Shown one piece after another: positions 23,182-38,100 of a stretch of DNA of 64,000 nucleotides. A model generated the notes under the pieces. That model was not told where the DNA came from. It worked only from the letters and a program-made list of their open reading frames with translations, and did not search any database. The stretch covers positions 40,636,218 through 40,700,217 of the forward strand of contig OX465590.1 in the NCBI GenBank assembly GCA_950022655.1. The letters are read 5' to 3'. The position numbers were made by a program, and so were the translations under genes. This DNA comes from Alentia gelatinosa. Lineage: Eukaryota > Annelida > Polychaeta > Phyllodocida > Polynoidae. The first letter of the stretch is position 1; every line of letters begins with the position of its first letter.

Positions 23182-26100
23182 GCGCCCTCATCATATTTTT
23201 CATGGCTTGGTGATGAGAAACAAGTTTTTTTTTTGGAGTGGCCTAATAGTAGATAACGAACTGACCAGTCCCATGCGGTCGTTGAGCGTATTTTCTGTAC
23301 GTGGCAGTCGTAGCCACAGGACACACACAATGATCCCCAGCGCCACAGTCTGCACCATGTTGGTTTTAGAGATGATTCGGTCACGTGACTGGACGACATT
23401 CCGATGGGTCAGCGTCGTGAACTGCGTCCAGAATCCCGTTGGCCACTTCCGGTTAGGGTCGTACATCCGGTAAAGGTCATCGTCTGGAGCGTTCTGTGGT
23501 GCCATGTCAATCTGTACCGCGTCCGAGTCTGAAATGTGCATGATTTAAGAAATTGCAACTATGACACAAGGGACAATATGGGCGAGATAAGGGTGTGTTT
23601 CACCAAATAGGCGTTGAACAGATATTTCAGAAGACCCGCCTGCCTAGCAGCAGCCTACTGCCCAGCTGAAAGTGTGCAACTTGTCAGAGCTCTTCCACCA
23701 ACCCACCTTGTTCTCGCCGGCCGATGACTAAATGGAGCCTGTTCATCGCCCAAAAGTAATGGGAATGTGTATCTCAGGGAAATCTTGTCCTTTTTCACCA
23801 ATATCTGACACTCAGCTACTCATGTTTATCTTTTGTTTACCGAATCTATTATCAAAAACAACATGGCTCACTTTTCGTGATGTAGCCTACATCCGTCCGT
23901 CCATCACACACGATGACGTCAGTAACGTCAGTCATGTGATCACCCAGCGTCTCCTTTGTGTATGACGTGTCATACTGTGACCACTTGTCAGTGCGGAGCT
24001 CCTGTGGCCAGTCCAGGGTGCATCTGTAAACACAAAGTCAGCAGGCTCATATATAGGGCGCATAGATATTGTGTTATGGAGGTAGCCATCTCTCCCCCTA
24101 ACGCTAAACAAAACACCAGGTGGCAGGTCCAGTTATCAATGGATTTTACCAAAGATATATTTGGGGGGGTTTGCCATCAAAGAGTTTTAGCCTCATCTTA
24201 CAATTATCTATAGATTAGAACAGCAGAAAATAGTGGTTGTCCCGTGACTACAATGGCGCTATCTTACAATTTCATGATGGATAATGGCGGAACTGGCAAT
24301 CACTCTGTGCCCTATATGTGAACCGCAATTGAATATATATGTGCATTTTATTATCTAAAGGGATATTTTACAATTCAGTGGTGCCACCTGGGAGATATTT
24401 TGTAAAATCCTTTTTTTTCTTCAGAATTTCTATATTTTGTAGTAGCCTACATGTTATTATAGGTTGAGATCTCGTTAAATCTAAATCTTACTGGTGGACT
24501 TACCTGCGCTTGTAGGCCGCGTTAACCACTCTGGCCGCCTGTGTCTTGTCCTCCTTCAACTTCTCCACTGAAATGTTGATATTATATTCTATATCTATTG
24601 TTGACACAGAGGTAAGGAAATGAACAGTTTGGTTGTTTTAATCATAGAAGGAAAGAATATAAAAAAAATTGATGAGTGTTTGGTCTGTGTCGCCGTTCGC
24701 CATCAAGTTTGGAGCGTGCAGTAATATGAATATTTCGTGAATATTTCGAAGCATTCCGAGCGAGATGGTGAACGGGGACTCAAACCAAACACAATTTTAT
24801 ATGAGCCAGAGACAGAAACAAATAATAATTAAATGGTCACTCACAATAAAATAATGCTTTATTATCGTCTTTAATTCAATAAATTGTAAAAAGAATAATG
24901 GCTAGGAGTTGTGGCGTTTCACACTTACTTGTCATACATAAGAATAAAAGAATTAGAAATAAAGTAAATGAATGGTCACTCACGGATAAAATCGGCAGGG
25001 TTGTACTGAGGAGTGCACACAAGTCCCACACTCGAGAAAAAGTCGAGCACTTTACTGCCAGGTCCGAAGTACGCCACCTTAAATGTAAGACATGTGTCGT
25101 CACAATTACGTGCTGGAATTAACGCGGGAAACGACCGCAGCGCCACCACATCGTACAATGGCCACATTCTGAACTAACACGGGCGTCGCCGAGTGGTAGA
25201 TTGGCCGCCACCTCTGTCTACACTACGTTCCAACTAAGAGGTTGGTAACGTTAACCCATGGACGTGTCCACGGATTCTCACTCTCAGACCAAACCATTTT
25301 GTTCTCCATGGACTTTGATATTCCAAATACTTGCAAAATAATATCTATATGTTAATAAATAGATAAAGAACCTTATCTCTGTTGCAATTTAAAAGAAATA
25401 CACATTAAAAGCAGATAAGAACATGGAAAAGTGACTTCTAAGAATGTGGGTCATGGCAGGGTCAAGGGGGCATGGCCAGAGAGTGGTCGGACCACAGAGT
25501 AAAAATAGATACACAAAGTAAAAATAGATACCAAACCCTAAAGCCCTAACGCCCAACCTAAAAATAGCTAAAGTGAAGTTCCTTTACCCAATACCCGCTA
25601 CCACGCCATGTCAAGGCCCCTCTCAATTTAACGTGACCAGAGCTAACGTAGTGTAGCTCGGGTGGCCAGTGTACGCCGAGTGGGTGTAATCGTGTAGTCA
25701 GGCTCTTTATAAACCAAGTTAAAATCATCTAAAGCCTTCAAGTAACTTAAATATGTTGGAGAGTTATTTCTTTCCAATTTCCTGTAACAAAAATAGGTTC
25801 ATTCGAGCATAATGGCATGAATACAATGATAATGTATTCTGATAGGCATCCCTCCCACTAACATAATGGTTTGAATACAATAATGATATTGTATATCATG
25901 ATACACACACCCTAAATCACTAAACTTGCTCTTTGATTATGAACCTTCATTAAATGATTCAAGAAAATTAGTATGAAGTGGTTTCCTCCGAATGCAGTCA
26001 TTGGCTACTGGGACTTCTCTATTCCTTATATGGTAGTCAATACAGGGGGACAACTCCATGCAGGAGGGGTAGGTTAAGGGGTGGATAGGTGGAGGGGTAC

Positions 26101-29100
26101 AGGGACTGAGGCCAGTCTACCCTAGCCCTCTCATTACACTAAAATAATGATATGAATATAATAATAATGTATACTTCTATGCACCCCTCTCATTACACTA
26201 AAATAATGGTATGAATAAAATAACAATGTATACTTCTATGCATCCCTCTCATTATACTAAAATAATGGTATGAATACAATAATAATGTATACTTCTATGC
26301 ACCCCTCTCATTACACTTAAAGAATGGTAAGAATACAATAATAATGTATACTTCTATACACCCTTCTCATTACACCAAAATAATGGTATGAATACTATCA
26401 TGAAACATCACGAAATTTCATATGAATGTTTATATGGCGTGAGTTGTCTTTGCGGAATGATAGCATGAAGCGGAGCTGAGTGCTATCTGTACCGCAAGAC
26501 AACGAACGGCATGTAAACAATTATATGAAATTGAGTGATTTTATCCTACCCCATCATGTATTTCTAACTTCATATGTCACCCGTGCCATATAAATGTTTT
26601 ATGGCATAACCGTGGCATACAGTCACACCATGTTAGGTCTATGGAGATTTATATGAGGGGTAGGGTAAAATACTAATGTATCACCCCTACACTAACATAA
26701 TGGTTATTGAATACAATGATAATACATGTATGTCATGGCACACATCCCTAGGCCCACACTGGCATGGCGGTGGTACTCACATGTCCGTCGTTGAGGAGCA
26801 GGAGGCGGTCAAACATGTGGAACATGGCGGAGGAGGGCTGGTGGATGGTGGTGACCACCGTCTTGTTGGCCGTCTGCGTGTACGCCTTCAGCGTGGTCAG
26901 CATGTTGTACGCGATGGCCGAGTCCAGCCCTGACGTGGGCTCCTGTAGGGTGACAAGTAGTCAAATATGGGAACTTTATTATAGAGAAACAGGCTTACTG
27001 TCTCCGTACGGATAAAATACGCGGTAAAATCGGCGATCAGATGAACCGATGCCGGAGGCAGAGGTTCATCTGATCGCCGATTTTACCAAGTATTTTATCC
27101 GTACGGAGACAGTCAGCCTGTTTCTCTATTATTATATACCTTAAAATATCCAATTTTTAACCTTGCTTCTGGGGGAGTTTTTGGATTTTGCCCCCGTACA
27201 TGCCCCGTACGCCACATACATACCCCGTACGTCACCTAGGTGGCGTACGGATATAGATACGACATGGGTAGGAGCGGGCCGTATGTGTAGGATATACTAC
27301 CACAGGTATATAATAATATAATATATCTGTGAGCGAATGTCTATGAAATACTATAGAGGAAACCCATGAAAGTTTAGGGTCTGAGCTCGTATCCCATCGA
27401 GTTTGAATCACGTAGTAATTCACAAGGCGAAGCCGCGTGAATTGCTATGTGATTCAAATGAGATGGGATCGAGCTCTAACCTCAAACTTGAATGGGTTTC
27501 TGAATTTATCTCACCCTTAATATTGACTAATGGGCTAACATTTGTGACATTATCCCCCATTGGATATATTTCCTAAATATCTAATGGGTGTTAGATACGA
27601 GTTTCCAATGTTAAGTCTATGGAGAAAAAATATCTGGGGTGAGATAATACCCGCTGCTAGGGGTATAGTATTTAGAAGGAAACCCACGAGATGAAAATAG
27701 CTTGGTCCGTATTCCACCTCGTTTGAATTACTCTGCGGTCAAACGAGGTGGAGTGTGGAGTGTGGAGTGTGTAGTGACAGAGCCTGTATGGGACATTATT
27801 AATCAGTAAGATAACTCACCCATTTAGCCACTGAGTATTGGGTTCACTACCTTCATGGCTGTGGAGTACGAGTTCCTAACATTAAGCATATGGAGAAAAA
27901 TCCCGGGGTGAGATAATATATAGAGACATAGTTAGTGTGACTGAATGGAGTATTTCTGACCAAAATATCGAGGAACAGATGGAATTCAGTCACGCTCACT
28001 GTGTCTCTTTATTATCCTATACATGTACCTAGAAATCATTAAAGCTGAGCATAGTGAGGAACAGACCTGACTGGAGTAGCATAATGACTGAGAACGCTAA
28101 CTCGGGTTCAGTTTCATATTTATCCTACCCCATCTCAATGATTTTGTATTACTAAAAGATAAATATCGTCTCAACGGAACCTTTTTCATAGTAGCTGACA
28201 ACCTGGGGGCCGTTTCACTAGTGGGGTGGTAAAAGCGAGAGCTAGGACTGCAACAGTGCCAGCAACAGCGATACCAACAGTTTCAAGCCTAAATTCGTGT
28301 TTCATCAGTGGTCTCGCTGTTGAGGTGGCACCAACTCTCACTGTTGGCATATTTTACGGCATAGTGCACTTAGTGAGCACAGGGTCTCGCTATGCTGTCA
28401 AATCTCACTGTGTGTATATAGAGAATTTCCCTGCTTCCCTTAGGAATTAAGCGATGAAATTTTTGCATGAGTAAGGGGTACAGATTACCTATAATCGCAC
28501 TAAATATGAAGAAGAAGAACGGCTGTACCGTTCCGAAGATATCAGCATTTGAATTTTTCACTCCCTCCGTGCGTTTGCGTTGGTCGCTGTTCTTTTTCAC
28601 TCCCTCCGTAGTGCGGCGGGGTTCGGCTGTTCTTTTTGTCTACTCCCGGAGGCCGGCGGGAAGTGCTTGACACTGGCCACCAGAGCAGTATTTGCTATGA
28701 TAAAATTCAAACGCCGATATCTTCGGAACGGTGCGGCCGGTTTTCTTCATATTTGGTACGATTATAGGCTATATGTATACCTTACGTATTAAAGTTTCAT
28801 TGCTTAATTCCTACGGGAAGTGTGTGAAAACCTTCTATATATGTAACCAACGAGAGGGTCGACCATCTCGCTTACAGTGGCACCACAGTGGCAGTAACAG
28901 CTAGAGCCACTTGACTGATGAAACGGGTTTTGCCACTGTTGGTGCCGCTCATGTCCCAAGTGCCTTTCACGCTTGACTGCACCTTCTAATGAAATGCAAA
29001 CTGCCGCTTTGCTGCCACTGTTGCCAACAGCAAGACTTATAGGTCCTAGTGAAACAGCCCCCTGGTCTCTGATTGGTCAATTTTTTTATTACTCTAGTGG

Positions 29101-32100
29101 CATAAAAAACACTTTATCTCATGGCCTGCCACATAAAGTCTGTCTATGCTAAGTCTATGGCGTTTTTTATTAGGGGTAGGATATATAAAAGTACTCACGT
29201 CGAGCAGCATGAGCATGGGGTTGGTGAGCAGCTCACAGGCGATGTTAGCGCGCTTCTTCTCGCCACCAGACAGGCCCGGCATGAAGATGCCACCCATCAC
29301 TGTCAGCGTAATCAGAAAACAAGGAGCCATCAATAAAATGCACATCATCAACATACCTGGTATGAACAATCAATACGACAACAATAATTCAGGCCACCCA
29401 TCACTATCAGCGTAATGAGGAAACAAGGAGTCATCAATGAAATACACATTATCAACATACCTAGTATGGACAATCAATACGACAACAATAATTCAGGCCG
29501 CCCATCACTATCCGCGTAATGAGGAAACAAGGAGCCATCAATAAAATACACATTATCAACATACCTGGTATGGACAATCAATACGACAACAATAATTCAG
29601 GCCGCCCATCACTATCCGCGTAATGAGAAAACAAGGAGCCATCAATAAAATGCACATCATCAACATACCTGGTATGAACAATCAATACGACAACAATAAT
29701 TCAGGCCACCCATCACTATCCGCGTAATGAGAAAACAAGGAGTCATCAATGAAATACACATTATCAACATACCTGGTATGGACAATCAATACGACAACAA
29801 TAATTCAGGCCGCCCATCACTATGAGCGTAATTAGGAAACAAGGAGCCATCAATAAAATACACATTATCAACATACCTAGTATGGACAATCAATACGACA
29901 ACAATAATTCAGGCCGCCCATCACTATCAGCGTAATGAGGAAACAAGGAGTCATCAATGAAATACACATTATCAACATACCTAGTATGGACAATCAATAC
30001 GACAACAATAATTCAGGCCGCCCATCACTATGAGCGTAATGAGGAAACAAGGAGCCATCAATAAAATACACATCATCAACATACCTAGTATGGACAATCA
30101 ATACGACAACAATAATTCAGGCCGCCCATCACTATCCGCGTAATGAGAAAACAAGGAGCCATCAACAAAATACACATTATCAACATACCTGGTATGGACA
30201 ATCAATACGAAAACAATAATTCACCATCTGAACCAAGCTCAATATGATCCATCAGAAAGAGCTCAAGCCGATGACTCCCGTTTTATAGGGCAGAGAGTGA
30301 TTGCTAGTTGTGACATCATCTGGTATGATATTGTAAGATAGTGCCACTGTAGACGGGGGGCAACCGCTGTTATCAGTTATTATAACCTATAGATAATATT
30401 GAGACAAGGCTAAAATTTCTCAATGGCAAGCCCAAAAAATATTTTTGATAAAATCTGTTGATAATTGGCCCGCCACCTTGTGTTTTGGATAGTGTTGAGG
30501 GAAGATGGCCGCTTCCATAGCACAATAGCTATGTGCCCTCATTATAGGCGAGGGATCAATGTCTTTTAGTCTTCCATTCATGTTTGGTCTCTCTAGGAGC
30601 GTTCTAGTGGTACCTTTTTCCCTTTGAGATCTCCTCGGTTCTAGTTTCTACATTCATAGATTGGCATCACAAATCAATACATATAAGTTTACCTGAAACC
30701 TTCCAAAATTAATTGTCTATCTATCTATATGTGTAGATGAAATGATAAGAAGACTGTGAGAGAATTTTTTACAATAGCTTTGGCATTTTCAACCCAGCGG
30801 GCAATGTTTTTGACCTGCCGGAAGTCTGGGTTCAAATCTGGAGTCTCAAGAGGACTTATATAATATGAACTCCAGAGAAGTGAATGTGATTGTACATGTA
30901 TGTTGTTGAGAATTGTTATATATCTGTATACTTGGTTTGGATGTATGTTATAATAAATAGCTGTGTATGGTTATCTGTATTCTTCATTAAGAATAGAAGA
31001 TATTCTGAATTCTCTTTTCTTGTCACTGTCTATAAGATTAGGCCTTAGTTACTTTACAATCAACAGGTTTTTATTATCCATCGTATACAAAGCTCCCATT
31101 GAAAATGTATGGGGACTCAGTAAACCACTACCCATTGTATAAAACCTGTCAGATACCATAACTGTGGTATACGGATTCACATCTGTGGTATACGGCCTCC
31201 AAACCATGGTATACGGGGAAAATAGTCCCTTTTGCTATAGAGCAAAGAAATAGTTCCTATTGTTATACCCACTAATATGGCAAGTACTGGGTTTAATTTA
31301 TTCAAAAAGATGGATAATAAATGCAACAAACGATGATTTTGTGGACAGGCAGCTCTGTAAACCACTCGCGGTTGACCTCGTAATACACTCGCTAGCGCTC
31401 GTGTATTACTACGCGTCAACCTCTCGTGGTTTACGACCGCCTGTCCACAAAACCATCGATTATTGTCTATATAAGCCATGCAGAATACACAGGTATAAAA
31501 GGCAGGTGGAATACACAGGTATATAAGCCATGCGCAATACAAGTTTTGGTCGTAGTCGTTGTTCTCCACGAGTTTGATGTGGCGTGATATGAACGAGGTG
31601 ACAGCCGAGTGAATATCACGTAGCATTCAAACGAGTTGGAGAATAATGTCTTTGACAAAAACGAGTCGCTTTCTGCATTTACCCCTCACCCCTTCGCACA
31701 CTAAAATAAAGGACAATGCATAGGATATAGACCATGAAGAACGGACTGTAATACTTGTAGGGGCATGGAGAACGAGTTCCCAATGATAAGCATATTGGAC
31801 AAAGATACCAGGGGTGAGATAAACAGACCTGTATAGAAGCCATGCGGAAAACACAGCAATAAAAAAACTAGGCATGCAGATTATACAGGTATGAAATGAA
31901 TTACTATGTGCCTTATATATAAGAATAAACAGGGATAATACCTGAAAAACTGGCCTAAATATTAGACAATGGTCTGCAAGGAGGCTCCCGCAACATGGTC
32001 GACTAGTAACGATTCTATCGCAAATCACGTATATCTTATCTACGCGGAGGGACATTTGCGAGGATTTATTGATTGTATGTTCTGCTGAGAATTACTTTGT

Positions 32101-35100
32101 ATATCTCTGTGTAGCGACATTTGCGAGGATTTATTCATTGTATGTTCTACTGAGAACTACTTTGTATATCTCTGTGTAGCAACATTTGCAAGTTTCTGTT
32201 GATTCTATTTTCTGCTGAGAATTACATTGTATATCTATGAGTAGGGACATTTGCGTGGATTTATTGATTGTATGTTCTGCTGATAATTACTTTGTATATC
32301 TCTGTGTAGCGACATTTGCGAGGATTTATTCATTATATGTTCTACTGAGAACTACTTTGTATATCTCTGTGTAGCAACATTTGCAAGTTTCTGTTGATTC
32401 TATTTTCTGCTGAGAATTACATTGTATATCTCTGTGTAGCGACATTTGCGAGGATTTATTCATTGTATGTTCTACTGAGAACTACTTTGTATATCTCTGT
32501 GTAGCAACATTTGCAAGTTTCTGTTGATTCTATTTTCTGCTGAGAATTACATTGTATATCTATGAGTAGGGACATTTTCGTGGATTTATTGATTGTATGT
32601 TCTGCTGAGAACTACTTTGTATATCTCTGTGTAGCAACATTTGCAAGTTTCTGTTGATTCTATTTTCTGCTGAGAATTACATTGTATATCTCTGTGTAGC
32701 GACATTTGCGAGGATTTATTCATTGTATGTTCTACTGAGAACTACTTTGTATATCTCTGTGTAGCAACATTTGCAAGTTTCTGTTGATTCTATTTTCTGC
32801 TGAGAATTACATTGTATATCTATGAGTAGGGACATTTGCGTGGATTTATTGATTGTATGTTCTGCTGAGAACTACTTTGTATATCTCTGTGTAGCAACAT
32901 TTGCAAGTTTCTGTTGATTCTATTTTCTGCTGAGAATTACATTGTATATCTCTGTGTAGGGACATTTGCGAGGATCTATTGATTGTACGTTCTGCTGAGC
33001 ATGTGGCACTTAACGTACCTGTATCGAGACACTTGCGGAGATCCAGCGTGTCGACGATCTCCTCCACACGTCGCATCTTCTCCCGCCGCTTCATCTTGTC
33101 CGGGAGACGCAGCATGGCAGTGAACTGAAAATAATTTAAAAGAATAAGAATTATATTATAGTGATAATTGTTGTAAACCCCAAATAGAAAAGAACCCCAT
33201 TACAAACGTATGTAGACCACTTGACAGCCGACGACTATTGGAAGCCGGTTTGAATTAATCGTCTAGATTAATAAAACGTGACAGAAACACCTCTATGGCA
33301 AACCGATGCTACCTTGATAAATTTTTACTTTTTGAATTTAATTAGTCGTCTTGCCCGCTGGTGATTCTGAAAAAACCCCACCTCTAGTGTATTAAAACGA
33401 TTGAGGAATGTCTTTGTCACACGACTATTGCGGCTGATATTGCGTAATCGAGTACCACCTGACGACTATAGGCTAGACGATCTACAGTCACCACGTTTTA
33501 AGTCGTCTTGTGTAAACGCTGGACTAGAAACATCAAGTAGTCAACAGCAGGCTAATCATGGGAAGGGACAGAGTATGAAAACCAGGCTAGTGAGGCCTGA
33601 TACTCACCACACTTTATTGTTGTCTTATTTCTATTAAATATCTTATTTCCTTAAAATTAATGAATTGTGCAAGTACAACGAACTGTAACTGAAAAACTCA
33701 CCCCGGTGGGAATTTACAATAAAGAAAATTTGTAAAAACGCAACTATTTTACAAAACGATACCAGGTATTCTAGTAGTATATATTATACAATGATGTCGT
33801 TGAAGATTGCTGAACTGTATGATTTTTTAAACAGTCAAGGGGTTAATAACCATTACAATGATATTATCTCAAATTTGAACTATGTGGGATAGACACCTTT
33901 ATTTCACCCCAGATATTTTCCCCCCATAGACTTAACATTGGGAACTCGTATCTAACGCCCATTAGATATTTAAGAAAAATATCCAATGGGGGACAATGTC
34001 ACAAATGTTAGACCATTAGTCAATGTGAAGGGTGAAATAAATTCAGAAACCCATGAAAGTTTAGGGTCAAAGCTCAATCCCATCTCGTTTGAATCGCTAC
34101 ATAATCCACGCGGCTTCACCTTGTGAATTACTACGCGATTCAAACTCGATGGGATACGAGCTCTGACCCTAAACTTTCATGGGTTTCCTCTATAGTAAGC
34201 CATGAGGGATAGTCACCTGTAAACTGCAAGGGAAAGTCACATAGATAATACAATTTCCGGAAAAAAAATTATGAAAAAAAAAAAAAATAAAAAAAAAAAA
34301 AAAAAAATAATAATAATAAACCGTTTGGTTGTGTATACTGACGGTGAGGGTCTGGCGCAGGGTGAGGTTGGAGAAGAAGATGTCCTGCTGCAGCACGTAA
34401 CAGATCCGGCGCCGCATCTGTTTGTTGAGCGGCTGTTTGTTGAGCGTGATCTGACCCGACTTGAGGGGCAGGCGACCCGTCAACGCGTTCAGCAACGTCG
34501 ACTTGCCGGCCCCTGAAACACGGAAAACCATTAAGGGGTGAATCCACCAGGCCGATTTCTCACCCGATCAATTGTTCCTGGGCCCTTAAGAGGAAGCTCA
34601 CGTATTGTAATTCATTTAATTCTGATAATAATAGTTTAATAAATGACCATTTTCAAAGATTTGAGAAATTCTAGGGTTTCCGATAATAATCAGCGATTGT
34701 CTGGCTACGGAATCGGCTACCGTCGGTCCAGTGGAATACCCCCTTTAGGCCTTTTTCCACTGACCGGTGTCGCACCTTATCTGCTAAGATACGCCACATA
34801 TGAAGCCAAACAAATGCCTTGCAACGTATACTTTAACATTCGATCACTGAGTTTATAAGCGTAACTTGTTTATAATACCCATGCATATTATTTCTATAGA
34901 AATCACATCGATTGCATTGTATTCTATGGTATTCCAGCTCCAATTTGATGTGTCATACATGCATATCACCTGAATGATACTGTAGATATAGCTTAGATAA
35001 CACAGGGACACCAAAACTGGATACACAATAATACATTGGCAGGCCTAGCTATAATATATGCTTATCTTTTTCCAAGTTAAAACCAAGATACTTATCAACT

Positions 35101-38100
35101 ATAAAGTTTAGACAGCTCAGACTTGTTGATACAATACCCTAGTTTGCTCCAAGAATTTAATCTGTCAAAAACCAACCCTCCTGTAATCACACCCACCGTT
35201 CACACTCTAGCTGTGGTTGCTGTGTTCTCTATATACATGCCGCCGGACTCGACCGTGTTTGTCCGAGCGGCCGCGTAACTAGAGAGTGGGCCGTTAGGCG
35301 GCGCTGAACGGCAACACCTGCAAATCCACCAACAGGATGGATTTGCTGTAATATATCTTGGTCTATCTTGTAGTGTCTTACTGCGTCGCGATGTGTCGTA
35401 CCTCCGTTGTCTCAATACGTAGTGCGCGATGTCGTGTGTCTATTTTGGTGCTCCACCACTGCGACACCTCAAGACACATTGCGACAAATAGGCAAGCGAT
35501 TATTCAATCCTAGCCCGATCTCTTCGAATCGCATTGTAATTCACAAGACGAAGGTGAATTACGTAGCGATTTAAACAAGATGGGATCAAGCTCCGATCCT
35601 AAACTTGAATAGGTTTCTGAATTTATCTCACCCGTCATATTGTCTATTTGGCTAACATTTGTGAAATAATCCCCCATGGAGTATTTTTTCTAAATACTCC
35701 ATGGGCATTGAGTACTAGTTCCCAATGGGTTAGATAATAAGAAGGAGCTGCATCGAGATCTGTAGCCACTGAAATTATGCCATTCATTTTGGCTGCAGAG
35801 TAATCTCACGAGGCAAAGCTGAGTGAGACTACAATGCAAAACAAATTAAATGGCATATTTTCAGTGGCTGTGGATCAAGTGCGTTTCAGATTTTATCTCA
35901 ACCTATCACTGACTAATCAGCTAATATTTGTGACGTCATCCCCCATTAAGCATCTTTTTAAAATACTCAATGGGCGGTGAGCACGAGTTCCCAATGTTAA
36001 TCTATGGGGACCACAGAGACAAATTTATCCTAGTCTTGAATGTGGGTAATTTTGAATAAGACTCCTGAAAATGGGGTGTTTTGCGAAGCCAGATTTTCCC
36101 GCAATTTTTCAGCATTGTGGGAAGTCAGTTTCTATTGTCTAGAGCTATCATGTGCTCCCCTTTTCACAGGGGAGTGACGTCATTTATGTACAGCCCCACC
36201 AAATAGTCAGTGCATAGAAAAGGTTTTGCCATTTTAACCTTCTGTTTTTTTTTATCATAGAAAGTTATACTTTCCTCGCTAAAGATTGATTACTAGATTT
36301 TTGGACAGGCACTATATATAGCTACAGTAAAACCCCTCTTAAGGGGACACCCTCCGTTCCGGGCCAAGTGACCCCTTAAGCGGTGTCCCCTTAAGCGGGG
36401 TTTTCAGTCTGTCAATGGTTATACAATAGAGAATACCTACATAAATGAAGGAAACGATGGTTATTAGGTTAAAATGTTTATCAATAACACATAATTAAGT
36501 AAATAAATATAAATTATATAATATAAATGAATATAAACATATGGAGAAAAAAAAAGATAATAGAGGTTGAAGGTGGATATACCTTCCTTGTGAAATTCGC
36601 TCCTTTTTATACCCCTGGTCAATGCCCCCACCCCACCAACCCCCCCCCCCCCCCCTGCCCCCCACCCCAGTAACTTCGCAGCCCTAAAAGGACTCATCGT
36701 GAACCGCCCAGAGCCTCGACGGCTCACTGAATACCGCACCTTCAAAGCCCCCAGCCCTCCCTGTGTCGCCCACAGCTAACCTGTAAGCGGACCTCTTACC
36801 TGGCACCTTCAGCAGGCACGAAAATCACAGGTACTAATATCCACTCACTGTGGCCCGCCCAGAACCGCTAGAGCGGGGTGTCCCCATGGGGTGTCCCTTT
36901 AAGCAGGGTTAAAATAAACTCTTAATAGTGGGAAAAATTTCCGTTCTGAGCAAATTGACCCCTTAAGCGGGGTGTCCCCTTAAGCGGGGTTCTCCCTTAA
37001 GTGGGGTGTCCCCTTAATTGGGGTCACCCCTTAAGTGGGGTGTCCTGGAAGAGGGGTTTTACTGTATATGTCAATGAGGTGCTACAATCTCTCTCCAGTA
37101 CACACAGACGAATACTGACCACTGGGCCCCATGACGGCCATGATTTCACCGCGCTTCACCGTGCCGCTGACGTCATACAAGATGGCCGCCGATCCTAAGT
37201 TGACGGTGACGTCACGAAATACAAGATCCACGCCGACGTCATTCTGCGGTTTCTTAGCGCTGGAAAATGTAAAAGGAATGAGGAATGTTGTGCGTACAGG
37301 GTATCTATAAGAAGGCATGCGCTATACAGGTGTTGCCGTTCAGCGCCGCCAAACGGCCCACTCTCTAGATACGCGGCCGCTCGGACAAACACGGCCAAGT
37401 CCGCCCACATGCACATAAAGATATACAGCATTCACAGCTAGAGTATGAACGGTGGGTGTGATTGCAGGAGTGTTGTTTTTTGACAGACTAAATTGCTGGT
37501 ACAGACTAGGGTATTGTATCAACGAGTGTGGGCTTCATAGTTGCTGATAATCTTTGTTTGAACTTGGAAAAAGATAAGTATGTTATAGATAGTCCTTCCA
37601 ATGTATTACTGTGTATCCAGTTTCGGTGTCCCTGTGTTATCCAAGCTATATCTAAAGTATCATTGAGGTGATATACATGTATGATACATCAAATTACGAA
37701 GAAATCACTGTTATTTCTCTGCAAATGATATACACGGATATTATGAACATATTACGCTCATATACTGAGTGATCCAATGCTAAAGAATACGTTGCCAGGG
37801 GCTTGTTTGGCTGCAGACATTGCGTAACCAACCAGATAAGGTGCGACACCAGGGTGCGATACCAGCCTGTGGAAAAAGGCCTATTGGGGTGACTACAAGG
37901 TGGAGGAGAGGAGGTGACCCAGGGTCCTGGTAACTACCACCATGTTTCTAGTGCACTGCTGGAATGCCCAGAACTGACCAAAACTTGTTAGATTTAAGCT
38001 GGTTTCCCGCTACAGGGCACTGCGAAATTTGCAAGTTTTTAAAAGAAACATTCTGCTAACTTATCTTATGAAAAGTTGCTATTGCTTTATTCTGTACAGT

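Noticed and set aside
25190..25330. tRNA-like start GCGTCGCCGAGTGGTAGA
   Set aside because: It resembles a Leu/Ser tRNA D-arm, but no B-box or stems follow at the right spacing.
29297..30228. Regular array resembling a CRISPR
   Set aside because: Units are contiguous 104-bp copies with no variable spacers, in an animal intron. It is a minisatellite.
32041..32997. Second regular array, CRISPR-like at first sight
   Set aside because: Head-to-tail 65-bp units without unique spacers.
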